From positions 37,960 to 101,959 of the forward strand of contig CAIMAQ010000062.1 of the NCBI GenBank assembly GCA_903839035.1: a DNA stretch of 64,000 bases. Direction: 5' to 3'. Shown in pieces: positions 11,089-20,703 of the stretch. Position 1 is the stretch's first letter; each line of letters opens with the position of its first letter. A program made the position numbers and the translations under genes. The notes under the pieces were generated by a model. It made no database searches and had not been told where the DNA came from. It saw nothing but the letters and a program-made list of their open reading frames with translations. Origin of the DNA: an uncultured Opitutia bacterium (GTDB lineage Bacteria; Verrucomicrobiota; Verrucomicrobiia; Opitutales; Opitutaceae).

Positions 11089-11164
11089 ACCCCGACCGCC
11101 GCCAAATTGACGCGCGGAAAAGGTGGCGGCGGGCCGGGCGTTTGCTACGCTCTTCCCTCCTTTC

Positions 11165-12226
11165 ATGCACCCGTCCACCGCCGACCTGCGCATCCGTGCG
11201 ACCAAGCCGCTCATGGCTCCCGCTTTGCTCGAGGAGGAGCTGCCGGTTGATGATGTCCGCGCCGCGCTGATCGCCCGCACCCGCCGTGAGATCGAGGCGA
11301 TCCTCACCGGCACGGACGACCGGTTGCTCGTGGTGGTGGGGCCCTGCTCGATCCATGACACCGCGGCGGCCGTGGAGTACGCCCAGCGGCTGCACGAAGC
11401 GGCGCCCGCGTACGCGGGTGAGCTTCTGCTCGTGATGCGGGTGTATTTCGAAAAGCCGCGCACGGTTCTCGGCTGGAAGGGACTCATCAACGACCCATTC
11501 CTCGATGGCAGCTTCCAGATCAACGCCGGTCTGCGGCTGGCGCGGAAACTGATGATCGATGTCACCGGACTTGGGCTGCCGGTGGCGACGGAGTTCTTAG
11601 ACACCACCCTCGGCCAGTATTACGCCGACCTCGTCTCCTGGGGCGCGATCGGCGCGCGCACGGTGGAGAGCCAGGTGCACCGCGAGCTGGCGTCGGGGCT
11701 GTCCATGCCGGTGGGATTCAAAAACCGCACCGACGGCGACCTGCAGGTGGCGGTGGATGCGATCCGCTCGGCGCGTCACCCGCACTGGTTCCCCTCCCTC
11801 ACCCGCGAAGGCGCGCCGGCCGTCATGGGCACGGTGGGTAATCCCAGCGGCCACTTGGTGCTGCGCGGAGGGAGCACAGGACCCAACTATTTTGCCGCCA
11901 ACATCCAGACCGCGACCGGGCTGCTGACGAAAAACCAGCTGCCGCCGTACCTCATGGTGGACTTCAGTCATGCGAACAGCGTGAAGAACCCGGACAAGCA
12001 AACGGACGTGGCGGCGGACATTGCCGGGCAGATTTCGGCCGGAGAAAAGGCGATCGCGGCGGTCATGATCGAAAGCAACCTCCTCGGTGGCACGCAGGAC
12101 TACCAGGCGAAGCCGCTGATCTATGGCCGCAGCATCACCGACGGCTGTCTCGGGTGGGAAAAAACCCTGCCGGTCTTTGCCCAGCTGGCGGAGGCGGTGA
12201 AGAAGCGGCGAAAAAAGAAGACCTGA
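11165..12226 (+). CDS. aroF: 3-deoxy-7-phosphoheptulonate (DAHP) synthase, class I
   Basis: A 353-residue class I (AroF/G/H type) DAHP synthase. It condenses phosphoenolpyruvate and erythrose 4-phosphate in the first step of the shikimate pathway. Visible active-site blocks are VVGPCSIHDTAAAVEYA near residue 60, RVYFEKPRTVLGWKGLINDP near 92-110, VGFKNRTDGD, VLRGGSTGPNYFA, and DFSHANSVKNPDKQ, which carries metal and phosphate ligands. The ATG at 11165 was chosen over an upstream in-frame ATG because MHPSTADLRIRATKPL matches the family N-terminus that carries the feedback site. Which aromatic amino acid inhibits it cannot be told, so the aroF/aroG symbol is a convention here. Confidence 0.93.
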   Translation: MHPSTADLRIRATKPLMAPALLEEELPVDDVRAALIARTRREIEAILTGTDDRLLVVVGPCSIHDTAAAVEYAQRLHEAAPAYAGELLLVMRVYFEKPRTVLGWKGLINDPFLDGSFQINAGLRLARKLMIDVTGLGLPVATEFLDTTLGQYYADLVSWGAIGARTVESQVHRELASGLSMPVGFKNRTDGDLQVAVDAIRSARHPHWFPSLTREGAPAVMGTVGNPSGHLVLRGGSTGPNYFAANIQTATGLLTKNQLPPYLMVDFSHANSVKNPDKQTDVAADIAGQISAGEKAIAAVMIESNLLGGTQDYQAKPLIYGRSITDGCLGWEKTLPVFAQLAEAVKKRRKKKT

Positions 12227-12251
12227 ACGCCGGGACGAGAGGGCGGGTGGT

Positions 12252-12713
12252 TCACCCCACCCGCTGCCACTTCAGCGTCCGGGTGACGGGTTCGCCCGCA
12301 ACGGTCGCGGTCAAGAGGCGGAGCGTGAGGATGTCGCGGTCGAAGCGGATCTGGCGCTGATAGGTCTGTCCGACGTTTTCCTGCGACAGCGCCGCGAGGA
12401 TCAAGATGGAGGCGATTCCTGACGACTCATCGACCACATAGGTTCCGAAGTAGCCGTCGTAGCCGCCGCGGGCCTGGCTGTTGTTAGGCAGGGCGCTGAC
12501 GGCGTCCTCCACCAGGGCGGTAGAGCGGTCGCGCTTCATGAACTGGGCGGCGAAATTCCCCGCAGAGTCAAAGTAGAGTAAAGCGATGGGATCGGAGCCC
12601 AACGATGGCTCCAGGCGGCGTTCGCCCGCGGCGTTGTAGTCCTCGCGTGAGCGCAATGACCACGTGCCAATGAGTTTTTCCGCGAGGGAGCCGGGGGTGG
12701 CAGGGATTTTCAT
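12252..12713 (-). CDS. Lipocalin-like domain protein
   Basis: A 153-residue protein whose start (LIGTWSLRSREDYNAAGERR) and central YFGTYVVDESSG fit the lipocalin-like 'GTW' family of bacterial beta-barrel proteins found in many genomes without assigned function. The start is the ATG at 12713 (MKIPATPGSLAEKLIGTW). A longer frame would run into the end of rlmN. It follows the rlmN stop by 19 bases on the same strand and may be cotranscribed. No signal peptide is seen. Confidence 0.7.
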   Translation of the reverse strand: MKIPATPGSLAEKLIGTWSLRSREDYNAAGERRLEPSLGSDPIALLYFDSAGNFAAQFMKRDRSTALVEDAVSALPNNSQARGGYDGYFGTYVVDESSGIASILILAALSQENVGQTYQRQIRFDRDILTLRLLTATVAGEPVTRTLKWQRVG

Positions 12714-12732
12714 GGGGAAAGCTAAAGCGGGA

Positions 12733-13866
<1,134 letters not shown>

Positions 13867-14181
13867 CCCGCGGACATAGGCGTTGCGGGCGGAAATGACA
13901 GTTTTTTCCGGCAGGGCGGCCCGCGAATCACGCGAATGGACGCGAATTATTCCAGACCCGATACTTTGACTGCAAAAAGGCACATAGTCTCCACAGCTTC
14001 GTGTCAGCTCTTCCGCGAGCCCATAGGCCCGAGGGAGACAATGCGGCCGGCCGGGAATCCTTGCGCTTTTGAGGCCAGACTTCGGAGTTTTGTTCGCGCC
14101 CATTCGCGTGATTCGCGGGAAACCTCAGAAAAATTACGGCTGGCTGATTGCTTACGGATACTGGAAGGCTTTGTTCATCTC
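13867..14181. repeat. Divergent intergenic region with 10-nt word inverted pair (arms 13920-13949 and 14092-14119)
   Basis: This 315-base gap between rlmN and the aldo/keto reductase gene holds an almost perfect inverted repeat: 26 of 27 bases match between 13920-13946 and the complement of 14093-14119. Each arm is itself three near-copies of a roughly 10-base word (CGCGAATCA, CGCGAATGGA, CGCGAATTAT). About 145 bases separate the arms, including an AT-richer stretch that may hold promoters (no consensus seen). Nothing gene-like is visible, although the rlmN frame stays open through it. Confidence 0.8.
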
Positions 14182-15159
14182 ATGCACTACCGCGCCCTCG
14201 GCTCCAGCGATGTGAAGGTTTCGGAGGTCAGCCTCGGCTGCTGGACGATGGGCGGGCTCAACTGGGTCAACGGCACGCCCAACGGTTGGGCCAATGTGAA
14301 CGAGGATGAGATCACCACGGCGATCAAACGGGCGGTGGATGCGGGCGTGAACCACTTCGACAACGCCGATGTTTACGGCAACGGGAAGGCCGAGCTCATG
14401 CTGGCGCGGGCGCTAAAGCGGCTCGGGCTCAAGTCCACGGAGTTCGTCATCGCGACCAAGGTCGGACACTTTCCCGGCACCGCCGCCCAGGCCTACGACC
14501 CTCTTCACATCCGCCATCAGTGCGAGCAGTCGCTGCAAAACCTGCGGCGCGACTACATTGACCTCTACTACCTGCATCACGGCGACTTCGGGCCAAAAGG
14601 CGAGTGGCTGCAGGGAGCGGCGGACACGCTCAACGCCCTTGTGCGCGAGGGGAAGATCCGGCTGAAAGGCCAGAGCGCGTACAGCGAGGAGCATTTTGTG
14701 CGCGCGGTGCCGGTCGTGAAACCTGCGGTGCTGCAGTCGTGGGCCAATGCGCTCGCGCGCGATTTCATCAAGCCGGGCGGCGTGGTGCCGAAGCTTCTCG
14801 CCGAGCACAAGATGTCCTATGTCGCATTCAGCCCGCTCGCGCAGGGACTGTTGCTCGACAAGTTTGATCCGGCCAAGCCGCCGGAGTTTGAGGAGGGCGA
14901 TCATCGCAAAAAGAGCGGCCGGTTCACCACGGAGAAACTCCTCGCGCTGAAACCCAAGCTCACCCAGCTCAAGGCGCGCTTTGGATCCACGACCGAGGAT
15001 TTGTCCGCGGTGGCGCAGCGTTACCTGCTTAATCAACCCAACCTGGCCTGCGTGATCCCGGGCTTCCGCAATGAGCGCCAGGTGGTTTGCAACCTTGCGG
15101 CGGTCAATCGCGAGCTGAGCGCGGCCGACATGGCGTTCATCGAGCAAACGCTGGGCTGA
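14182..15159 (+). CDS. Aldo/keto reductase
   Basis: A 325-residue NADPH-dependent oxidoreductase of the aldo/keto reductase superfamily (TIM barrel). The catalytic tetrad can be read: Asp in HFDNADVYG, Tyr in the same block, Lys in VIATKVGHFPG, His in YYLHHGDFG. It starts MHYRALGSSDVKVSEVSLGCW at the ATG at 14182 (residues up to GCW are the family N-terminus). The open frame from 13342 runs through rlmN antisense and the repeat region and is not coding. The C-terminus (LACVIPGFRNERQVVCNLAA) carries the cofactor-binding end. The substrate is unknown. It is seven bases upstream of the epimerase gene, so likely cotranscribed. Confidence 0.9.
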   Translation: MHYRALGSSDVKVSEVSLGCWTMGGLNWVNGTPNGWANVNEDEITTAIKRAVDAGVNHFDNADVYGNGKAELMLARALKRLGLKSTEFVIATKVGHFPGTAAQAYDPLHIRHQCEQSLQNLRRDYIDLYYLHHGDFGPKGEWLQGAADTLNALVREGKIRLKGQSAYSEEHFVRAVPVVKPAVLQSWANALARDFIKPGGVVPKLLAEHKMSYVAFSPLAQGLLLDKFDPAKPPEFEEGDHRKKSGRFTTEKLLALKPKLTQLKARFGSTTEDLSAVAQRYLLNQPNLACVIPGFRNERQVVCNLAAVNRELSAADMAFIEQTLG

Positions 15160-15166
15160 TTCTCCT

Positions 15167-16141
15167 ATGAATACCGCCCGCCCCCGCCGCCCGCTCAATC
15201 CCCTGGAGGATCCTGCGCGGGCTTTCGAGCAGACCAAGCGGATCATCATCGCCGGCGGCGCGGGCTTCCTGGGCCGGGCGCTCGCGCAAAACCTGGTCCA
15301 GCAAGGCCGCGAAGTGGTCATTCTTTCCCGCCGTCCGGCCCCGGCCCGCGGGCCGATCCGAACCGTGGTCTGGGATGGCAAGACGGTTGGCGAATGGGCC
15401 CGGGAACTCGACGGCGCCGAGGCGGTGGTGAACCTCACGGGACGCAGCGTGGCCTGCATTTACACGCCGGAAAACAAGCGCGAGATCATCTCGTCGCGCG
15501 TCGATTCCGTCCGCGCCATCGCCGCCGCCTGCCAGCGCTGTGCGGTGCCCCCGCCAGTGATCGTGCAGGCGGCTTCCCTGGCCATTTACGGCGATCCCGG
15601 CGACCGCATCTGTGACGAACAGTCGCCGCATGGCACCGGTTTTTCGGTGGACGTATGCGAGGCGTGGGAAGAGGCGTTTTTTGCCGAACCTGGCGGTCCG
15701 CGTCGGGTGGCTCTGCGCATCGGTTTTGTCCTTGGGCGTGACGGCGGGGCGCTCGAGCAGCTGGCTAAACTGGTGCGCTGGTATGTCGGCGGCGCGGCCG
15801 GCAACGGCCGGCAATACATCAGCTGGGTCCATATTGATGATTTTTGCACCATGGTCTGCTGGTCGATTGCCAATCCCGCGGCGCAGGGGGCCTACAATGC
15901 CACCGGGCCGAATCCTGCGACCAACGCCGAGTTCATGCGCCTGCTGCGCAAAACCCTGCAACGGCCCTGGAGTCCGCCGACGCCGGCGTGGGCGGTGAAG
16001 CTGGGCGCGCGCTTCATCATGGGCGCCGACGCAAGCCTCGCCCTCACCGGCCGGCGCTGCGTGCCCAAGAAATTCACAGACGAGGGTTTTCAGGCCCGGC
16101 ACACGGACCTCGCGGTCGCGTTCTGGGAACTGCTGCGGTGA
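15167..16141 (+). CDS. TIGR01777-family (YfcH/SDR39U1-like) NAD(P)-dependent epimerase-like protein
   Basis: A 324-residue extended short-chain dehydrogenase-like protein. The Rossmann motif is IIIAGGAGFLGRALAQNL near residue 26. VVNLTGRSV, QAASLAIYGDPGD and RRVALRIGFVLGRDGG are typical of the TIGR01777 group, and the C-terminus has the DUF1731-like region (PTPAWAVKLGARFIMGADAS). The first 25 residues are polar and precede the fold. The family reaction is unsettled. It ends 112 bases from the convergent GH88 gene; that gap has a small CCGATG/CATCGG hairpin but no T-tract. Confidence 0.88.
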   Translation: MNTARPRRPLNPLEDPARAFEQTKRIIIAGGAGFLGRALAQNLVQQGREVVILSRRPAPARGPIRTVVWDGKTVGEWARELDGAEAVVNLTGRSVACIYTPENKREIISSRVDSVRAIAAACQRCAVPPPVIVQAASLAIYGDPGDRICDEQSPHGTGFSVDVCEAWEEAFFAEPGGPRRVALRIGFVLGRDGGALEQLAKLVRWYVGGAAGNGRQYISWVHIDDFCTMVCWSIANPAAQGAYNATGPNPATNAEFMRLLRKTLQRPWSPPTPAWAVKLGARFIMGADASLALTGRRCVPKKFTDEGFQARHTDLAVAFWELLR

Positions 16142-16252
16142 AAGGCGGTCGTCAGTGTCCCCACCGACGCTGATCGCCGATGGGACATCGGTGACCACCC
16201 ATGGGCTGCAATGGCAGGGCGGGACCGCTGGGCCTGCCCTACCCCGGCCTCG

Positions 16253-17623
16253 TCAGAAGAACGTGTAGTATTGTCCCTCGGTCATCCGGGAGATGAGCAG
16301 CGCTAGCTCCATCGCGTGGTAGTCGCCCCACATGGATGACTCGCCGCAGGGGACCTTCTGGCCCTTCGGAATGTAATCCCAGCCGTTCGGGCGGTGGTAG
16401 ACGCTGTGCAGCAGCAGGCCCTGGTGCTTCGGATTGGTTGAGAGGTACGGCTCGGCGAAGAGCGTGTTCGCGACGGTCAGGCCGGCCTGCAGGTATTTCT
16501 TGCCCGCGGCTTTGTCGCCGTGCGCCGCCAGCCAGTTGCCGAGGCGGATGAAGCCCTGGGCCGCGATCGCGGCGGCGGAGCTGTCCACCGGCTCATGGCG
16601 GTTGAACGGATCGGCGGCGCGGGCCTGGTAGTTGCCGAGTTCGTGGGTGTTGAGCGCGCCGGTGTCCCAGTACGGGATGCCATCCTTCGCCGCATAACCA
16701 TCGATGTAGTAATCGCTCGTGGCGCGGGCGGTCTTGACGAACAGGTCGGTCACCGCGCGGCGGCCGCCGGCGGCGTCGAGGCTGGAGCCGCTCACGGTGT
16801 CGAGGAACTCCAACTGTTCGGCGTAGCCGCAGATGATCCAGGCGGCGCCGCGCGTCCACGTTGTGAATGGCGAGAAGCCCTGCTGGCTCGACGGGCAGCG
16901 GTAGTTGCCGTCGTTGCGGTTGAAGATGGACTCGTGCGCCACGCGGCCGCGCACATCGTAGCTGTCGCGGCCCTCGCCGAAGTAGACATTGAAGCGGGCG
17001 GTGGTCTTGGCGTGGTCGAGCGCGCGGTGGAGCAGGTTGGTGGGCTTGTCGCCTTCACCCATCAGCACGTGTCCGAGCTGGTGCGCGACGACGAGCGAGC
17101 GCATGGAGCGGATGGTGTCGGCGAAGAGTGAGTGCGGGCCGTTGAAGGAGTAGACATAGCCCGGGCCGTAGGCGGTGGTCGAAAAACGCGCGGCCTGCAC
17201 GGCGCCGGACACCTTGAGCGCGAGCTCGGTGTAGTTGAGCTCGTCCTGGTTGAAGGGAATCTTCCCCTCGAGCATCAGGCGGCGCTGGTTGCCGTAGGTG
17301 GAGACGTTGTTGAAGCCGTGGTCGTGCACGCCGATGTGCGAGACGTGCGACGCCATGTATTTGACCGTCTTGGCCTTCGCCAGGGCCAGCGACTTCTCGT
17401 CGCCGGTGGCGTCAAAGTGCAGGAACGCCAGGCCGAACTGGAAGCCCTGGGTCCACTCCGTCCAGCCACGCGAGGTGTACTGGCCCTTCACGGTGAAGAC
17501 GGGCGTGCCCTTGGCGGGATCCCAGGCCGCGTTCAGCGCGGTGATTTTCTGGCCCGCGAGTTCAAACACGCGGGAAACCTTCTTTTGGAGCCGGGCCGGA
17601 GTGAGCGTGGCGTCGATTTTCAT
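16253..17623 (-). CDS. Glycoside hydrolase family 88 (unsaturated glucuronyl hydrolase-like)
   Basis: A 456-residue (alpha/alpha)6-barrel enzyme of the GH88 type. These enzymes hydrate and split unsaturated uronic acids from oligosaccharides left by polysaccharide lyases. The two family aspartates are visible in HIGVHDHGFNNVS near residue 97 (HDxGF motif) and SLFADTIRSMRSLVV near residue 165. TTWTRGAAWIICGYAEQLEF and IPYWDTGALNT follow. The start is the ATG at 17623 (MKIDATLTPARLQ). A much longer open frame upstream runs antisense to marC and is not coding. No signal peptide is seen, suggesting cytosolic action on imported oligosaccharides. Confidence 0.9.
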   Translation of the reverse strand: MKIDATLTPARLQKKVSRVFELAGQKITALNAAWDPAKGTPVFTVKGQYTSRGWTEWTQGFQFGLAFLHFDATGDEKSLALAKAKTVKYMASHVSHIGVHDHGFNNVSTYGNQRRLMLEGKIPFNQDELNYTELALKVSGAVQAARFSTTAYGPGYVYSFNGPHSLFADTIRSMRSLVVAHQLGHVLMGEGDKPTNLLHRALDHAKTTARFNVYFGEGRDSYDVRGRVAHESIFNRNDGNYRCPSSQQGFSPFTTWTRGAAWIICGYAEQLEFLDTVSGSSLDAAGGRRAVTDLFVKTARATSDYYIDGYAAKDGIPYWDTGALNTHELGNYQARAADPFNRHEPVDSSAAAIAAQGFIRLGNWLAAHGDKAAGKKYLQAGLTVANTLFAEPYLSTNPKHQGLLLHSVYHRPNGWDYIPKGQKVPCGESSMWGDYHAMELALLISRMTEGQYYTFF

Positions 17624-17755
17624 GGGATGATCGCCGCGACGTTGCCGCCTTCGCCGGGGCAAAACAAGGGCGAAGTCCCTGCCCGCCGAAGCCTTGGCGA
17701 CGGCGGCAGGCCCTCCCGGGCTTGCGCCAGGCGCGTCCATCGGGGAGAGTGGGCC

Positions 17756-18340
17756 ATGCCCGCTTGGCTCGAAAACTTCCTCAAGGCCTTCATCCCGCTG
17801 TTCGTGGCGATTGATCCGATCGGCCTCGCCGCGGTGTTCCTGGCGATGGGCGCGGGCGTGCCCGTGGACCGGCGCAAGAAGATCGCCAACCAGGCGGCGT
17901 GGACGGGCGGACTTGTGGCGCTGATGTTTCTTATTCTGGGCCAGACGATCTTCACGGCCCTGGGTATAACCGTCAGCGACTTCCAGATCGCGGGCGGGCT
18001 CATCCTCTTCATCCTCGCTGCCAAGGATCTCATCCAGTCGGCGGCGGTGCCGGACGTGGTGCCGGAGGATTTTGGCGTCGTGCCGCTCGGCATGCCGCTG
18101 ATCGCCGGACCGGCGTCCATCACCACCCTGCTGGTCCTGGCGCAGAGCAAGACCATCAGCCTGGGCATCATCCTGGCCGCGCTGGCGGTGAATCTCGTGC
18201 TGGTGGTGCTGGCCTTCGCCTACAGCGACTGGCTGGCCCGGAAGATCGGGGCGACGGGCCTGCGCGCGATTTCCAAGATCATCGCCCTGCTGCTCGCGGC
18301 CATCGCCGTGAACATGATCCGGCAGGGGCTGGTGAAGTAA
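17756..18340 (+). CDS. MarC-family integral membrane protein
   Basis: A 194-residue protein with six predicted membrane helices. The MarC/UPF0056 signature is clear: FVAIDPIGLAAVFLAMG at the N-terminus, FQIAGGLILFILAAKDL, and GMPLIAGPASITTLLVLAQS. The function of this family is not established; E. coli MarC was once linked to antibiotic resistance but that was withdrawn. The start is the ATG at 17756 (MPAWLENFLKAF). It lies 132 bases from the divergent GH88 gene and ends 15 bases before the convergent M20 peptidase gene. Confidence 0.9.
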   Translation: MPAWLENFLKAFIPLFVAIDPIGLAAVFLAMGAGVPVDRRKKIANQAAWTGGLVALMFLILGQTIFTALGITVSDFQIAGGLILFILAAKDLIQSAAVPDVVPEDFGVVPLGMPLIAGPASITTLLVLAQSKTISLGIILAALAVNLVLVVLAFAYSDWLARKIGATGLRAISKIIALLLAAIAVNMIRQGLVK

Positions 18341-18355
18341 GGCGCGCCCCACCCC

Positions 18356-19597
18356 TCACCCGCAGAAATTGGTCAGCAGGTCGGCGTAGATCTTGGCGGT
18401 GGCGACGAGGTCCTTGATCTTCGCCGCCTCGTCGATCGCATGCTCGTTCCGGCCGCCCGGGCCGTAGCCCAGCGTCGGAATCTTCAGGTGATGCGAGAAA
18501 AAATGCATGTCATTGAACCCGGTGGAGACGTTGAACGTCGTGGGCTGGCGGCGGACGCTGCTCACGCTCTGCGCCATCGCGGCGAAGAACGGATGCTTCG
18601 GCGCATGGTAGCACGGGTGGTTGTCGGAGACCTTGGCCACGGTGATGCGGCAGTCCGGGATCCGGCGCGCGGCGGCCGCGAGAAAGGCCCGGGTTTCGCG
18701 TTCGGCGGAGGCGACGGACTCGACCGCGATGACGCGGCGATCAATGGAGAACTTCGCCAGGGCCGGCACGGTGTTGATCTTGCCGCCCTCGCCCGCGCTG
18801 AACACGCCGCCGACGTTGATGGTGGGGCACATGACCTTGCCCTCGGGCGTGGTGAAGATGCGCTTCGCGAGCTGGCGCTGGTAGTCGCCGAGCAGGAGGA
18901 CGAGTGCGGACATTTTTTCCAGGGCGTTGATGCCGAGCCGCGGCATCGAACCATGGGCGGCGCGGCCGTGGACGGTGACCTCGAGCCAGACGACGCCGTT
19001 GTGGCCGCAGCAGACATGACCGGCCTCGCCGCCCTCCATGACAACCGCATAGTCGGGGCGGATAGGGGCGTTTTGAACGAGCCAGCCGGTGCCAAGGGCG
19101 GAGTCGGTTTCCTCGTCGGCGGTGAAGGACACCTCAACATTCATTTTCGGCGCGACGCCGGTCGCGCGCAGAGCCCGCAAGGCCATCAAGAGGCTCGCGT
19201 GGGAGCCCTTCATGTCGGCGGTGCCGCGGCCGTAGATCCAGCCACCCTCCACGCGCCCGCTGAACGGGCTGCCGTGCTTCCACTGGCCGGAAACCGGCAC
19301 GACATCGTAGTGGGCGTTGAAATGGACGGTTTTTTTCGCCCCGCGCACGGCGAGCTGGCCCAGGACGTTGTAGCGGGGGTAACCGCGCTGTTCCGGCGGC
19401 AAATGGCGGCGGAGTTCGGCCTTCGAAAGCGTGTAGCGGCGGGTAATCAGGCCGAGGGCGCGCAACTCGCGGGTTAGCAGCGCAGTGATGTCGTCGTACT
19501 GGACGCCGGGAGGGTTGACGGTCGGGAGAGTGACGAGCCGGCGCAGCAGGCCGGTGAGGTCGTCGGCATGGCGGTCGAGATAGGCGGCGGGAGACAT
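18356..19597 (-). CDS. M20-family metallopeptidase/deacylase (ArgE/DapE-like)
   Basis: A 413-residue dizinc amidohydrolase of the M20 (ArgE/DapE/CPG2) family. Metal ligands are visible in order: His in HFNAHYDVVPV near residue 97, Asp in GRGTADMKG, the Glu pair in FTADEETDSALG, Glu in VVMEGGEAGH, and the C-terminal His in GGRNEHAIDEAAK. A dimerisation domain (VHGRAAHGSMPRLGINAL) is present. The exact substrate (acetylornithine, succinyl-diaminopimelate, dipeptide) cannot be assigned: no arginine or lysine genes lie beside it. The start is the ATG at 19597. Confidence 0.9.
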   Translation of the reverse strand: MSPAAYLDRHADDLTGLLRRLVTLPTVNPPGVQYDDITALLTRELRALGLITRRYTLSKAELRRHLPPEQRGYPRYNVLGQLAVRGAKKTVHFNAHYDVVPVSGQWKHGSPFSGRVEGGWIYGRGTADMKGSHASLLMALRALRATGVAPKMNVEVSFTADEETDSALGTGWLVQNAPIRPDYAVVMEGGEAGHVCCGHNGVVWLEVTVHGRAAHGSMPRLGINALEKMSALVLLLGDYQRQLAKRIFTTPEGKVMCPTINVGGVFSAGEGGKINTVPALAKFSIDRRVIAVESVASAERETRAFLAAAARRIPDCRITVAKVSDNHPCYHAPKHPFFAAMAQSVSSVRRQPTTFNVSTGFNDMHFFSHHLKIPTLGYGPGGRNEHAIDEAAKIKDLVATAKIYADLLTNFCG

Positions 19598-19648
19598 GAT
19601 GATGTGACCAGCTTACACTCGGACCCTCCCCGGCCGAAGCCTAAAGGC

Positions 19649-20410
19649 TTAACGGTGGTAATTTACCCACAAAAGTCGCAGAAGCATCAGTCCAACAACT
19701 ATTAAAAAAATTGGACGGATAAAACCAGCGCCCTTCTTCAGGACCAAGCCGGAACCCAGGCGGGCCCCAATGACCTGACCCACTCCCGTGGCGATACCTG
19801 CGCCGTAATGGATGAGGCCGGCATAGGCAAAGATCGCGACGGAGACGATGTTGCTGACCAGGTTCATCACTTTGGTGTAGCCGGTGGCCTTGGCGAAATT
19901 CTGACCCTGCACGACGATCAGGCTAATGGTCCAGAACAGGCCGGCCCCGGGGCCGAAAAATCCATCGTAGAACCCCATGGTCAGGCCAAAAACGACATAG
20001 AAAGTCGTGTTTCTCATCCGCGGCGGATGATCCTGCTCCCCGACCTTCGGCCGGAACACGGTGTACATGAAGATCAGGGCGAGCAGCCACGGGATGAGCC
20101 GGGCCAGGACCTGGGAGTCGATCCGCTGCACGGTCAGCACCCCGATGAGGGCGCCAACAAACGTGGCGATGAGGCCGACCCGGCAAGCCCGAAAATCAAT
20201 CAGTCCCTGGCTGACATAGTGCCGCGACGCGGAGAACGTGCCGCACATGGACTGGAATTTGTTCGTGCCCAGGGCGGCGGGCACCGGCAGCCCGAGGGTC
20301 AGCAGCATCGGCAGCGCAATCAGCCCGCCACCACCCGCAATGGAATCCACCAGCCCGGCCGCGAGGCCGGTGGCGAAGAGCAGCGGATAGATCCAGAACG
20401 CAAATTCCAT
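19649..20410 (-). CDS. TSUP-family permease (TauE/SafE, YfcA-like)
   Basis: A 253-residue membrane protein with about eight hydrophobic helices and the TSUP features: VDSIAGGGGLIALPMLL near residue 24 (glycine-rich repeat), ALGTNKFQSMCGT, and FYDGFFGPGAGLFW in the second half. Members export sulfite, sulfoacetate or other small anions, but the YfcA branch has no settled substrate. The start is the ATG at 20410. The frame is open to 20497 but those residues lack membrane character. Two operator-like palindromes lie 78 and 133 bases upstream, suggesting it is regulated. Confidence 0.9.
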   Translation of the reverse strand: MEFAFWIYPLLFATGLAAGLVDSIAGGGGLIALPMLLTLGLPVPAALGTNKFQSMCGTFSASRHYVSQGLIDFRACRVGLIATFVGALIGVLTVQRIDSQVLARLIPWLLALIFMYTVFRPKVGEQDHPPRMRNTTFYVVFGLTMGFYDGFFGPGAGLFWTISLIVVQGQNFAKATGYTKVMNLVSNIVSVAIFAYAGLIHYGAGIATGVGQVIGARLGSGLVLKKGAGFIRPIFLIVVGLMLLRLLWVNYHR

Positions 20411-20487
20411 CGGGCGAGATTCACGGAAACATCCCGGAACGGAAGTGCGGAAAATTCCCGCGATCCCCGTCCCGCCGGAACGACCAA

Positions 20488-20506
20488 TGTAACCCATTAG
20501 GTTACA
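20488..20506. promoter_or_regulatory. Operator-like palindrome 1 upstream of the TSUP gene
   Basis: A perfect inverted repeat, TGTAACC - CATTA - GGTTACA, in the 293-base gap between the divergent TSUP permease and cupin genes. Its twin at 20543-20561, read on the opposite strand, matches it at 16 of 19 positions. The size and symmetry are those of a dimeric repressor or activator site. No regulator gene lies adjacent and I cannot name the protein. Confidence 0.55.
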
Positions 20507-20542
20507 CTCACCGTTGTGACGCAGGCCCGCCGGGGGAGAAAC

Positions 20543-20561
20543 TGTAACCTATTGGGTGACG
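20543..20561. promoter_or_regulatory. Operator-like palindrome 2
   Basis: TGTAACC - TATTG - GGTGACG, an imperfect version of the site at 20488-20506. The centres are 55 bases apart, about five helical turns, so the same protein could bind both on one face or loop the DNA. It is 143 bases upstream of the cupin gene start. Confidence 0.45.
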
Positions 20562-20703
20562 TTGGATTTTTGGGCGGCGTGGCGGGTTGATTGGGCGAGG
20601 GGTGGAGCTGGGGTGGCGGGAAGGCCCCGCGCGCCAAGGCTCGGCGCTGGGCGAGGGATTTCCAGGCTTTCGCCGGACCGCGTTTCCGTGTTTCACTGCA
20701 TGC

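Noticed and set aside
17624..18352. N-terminal extension of the GH88 frame antisense to marC
   Set aside because: GH88 proteins begin near the ATG at 17623 and the extension is repetitive HRRD-type antisense sequence.
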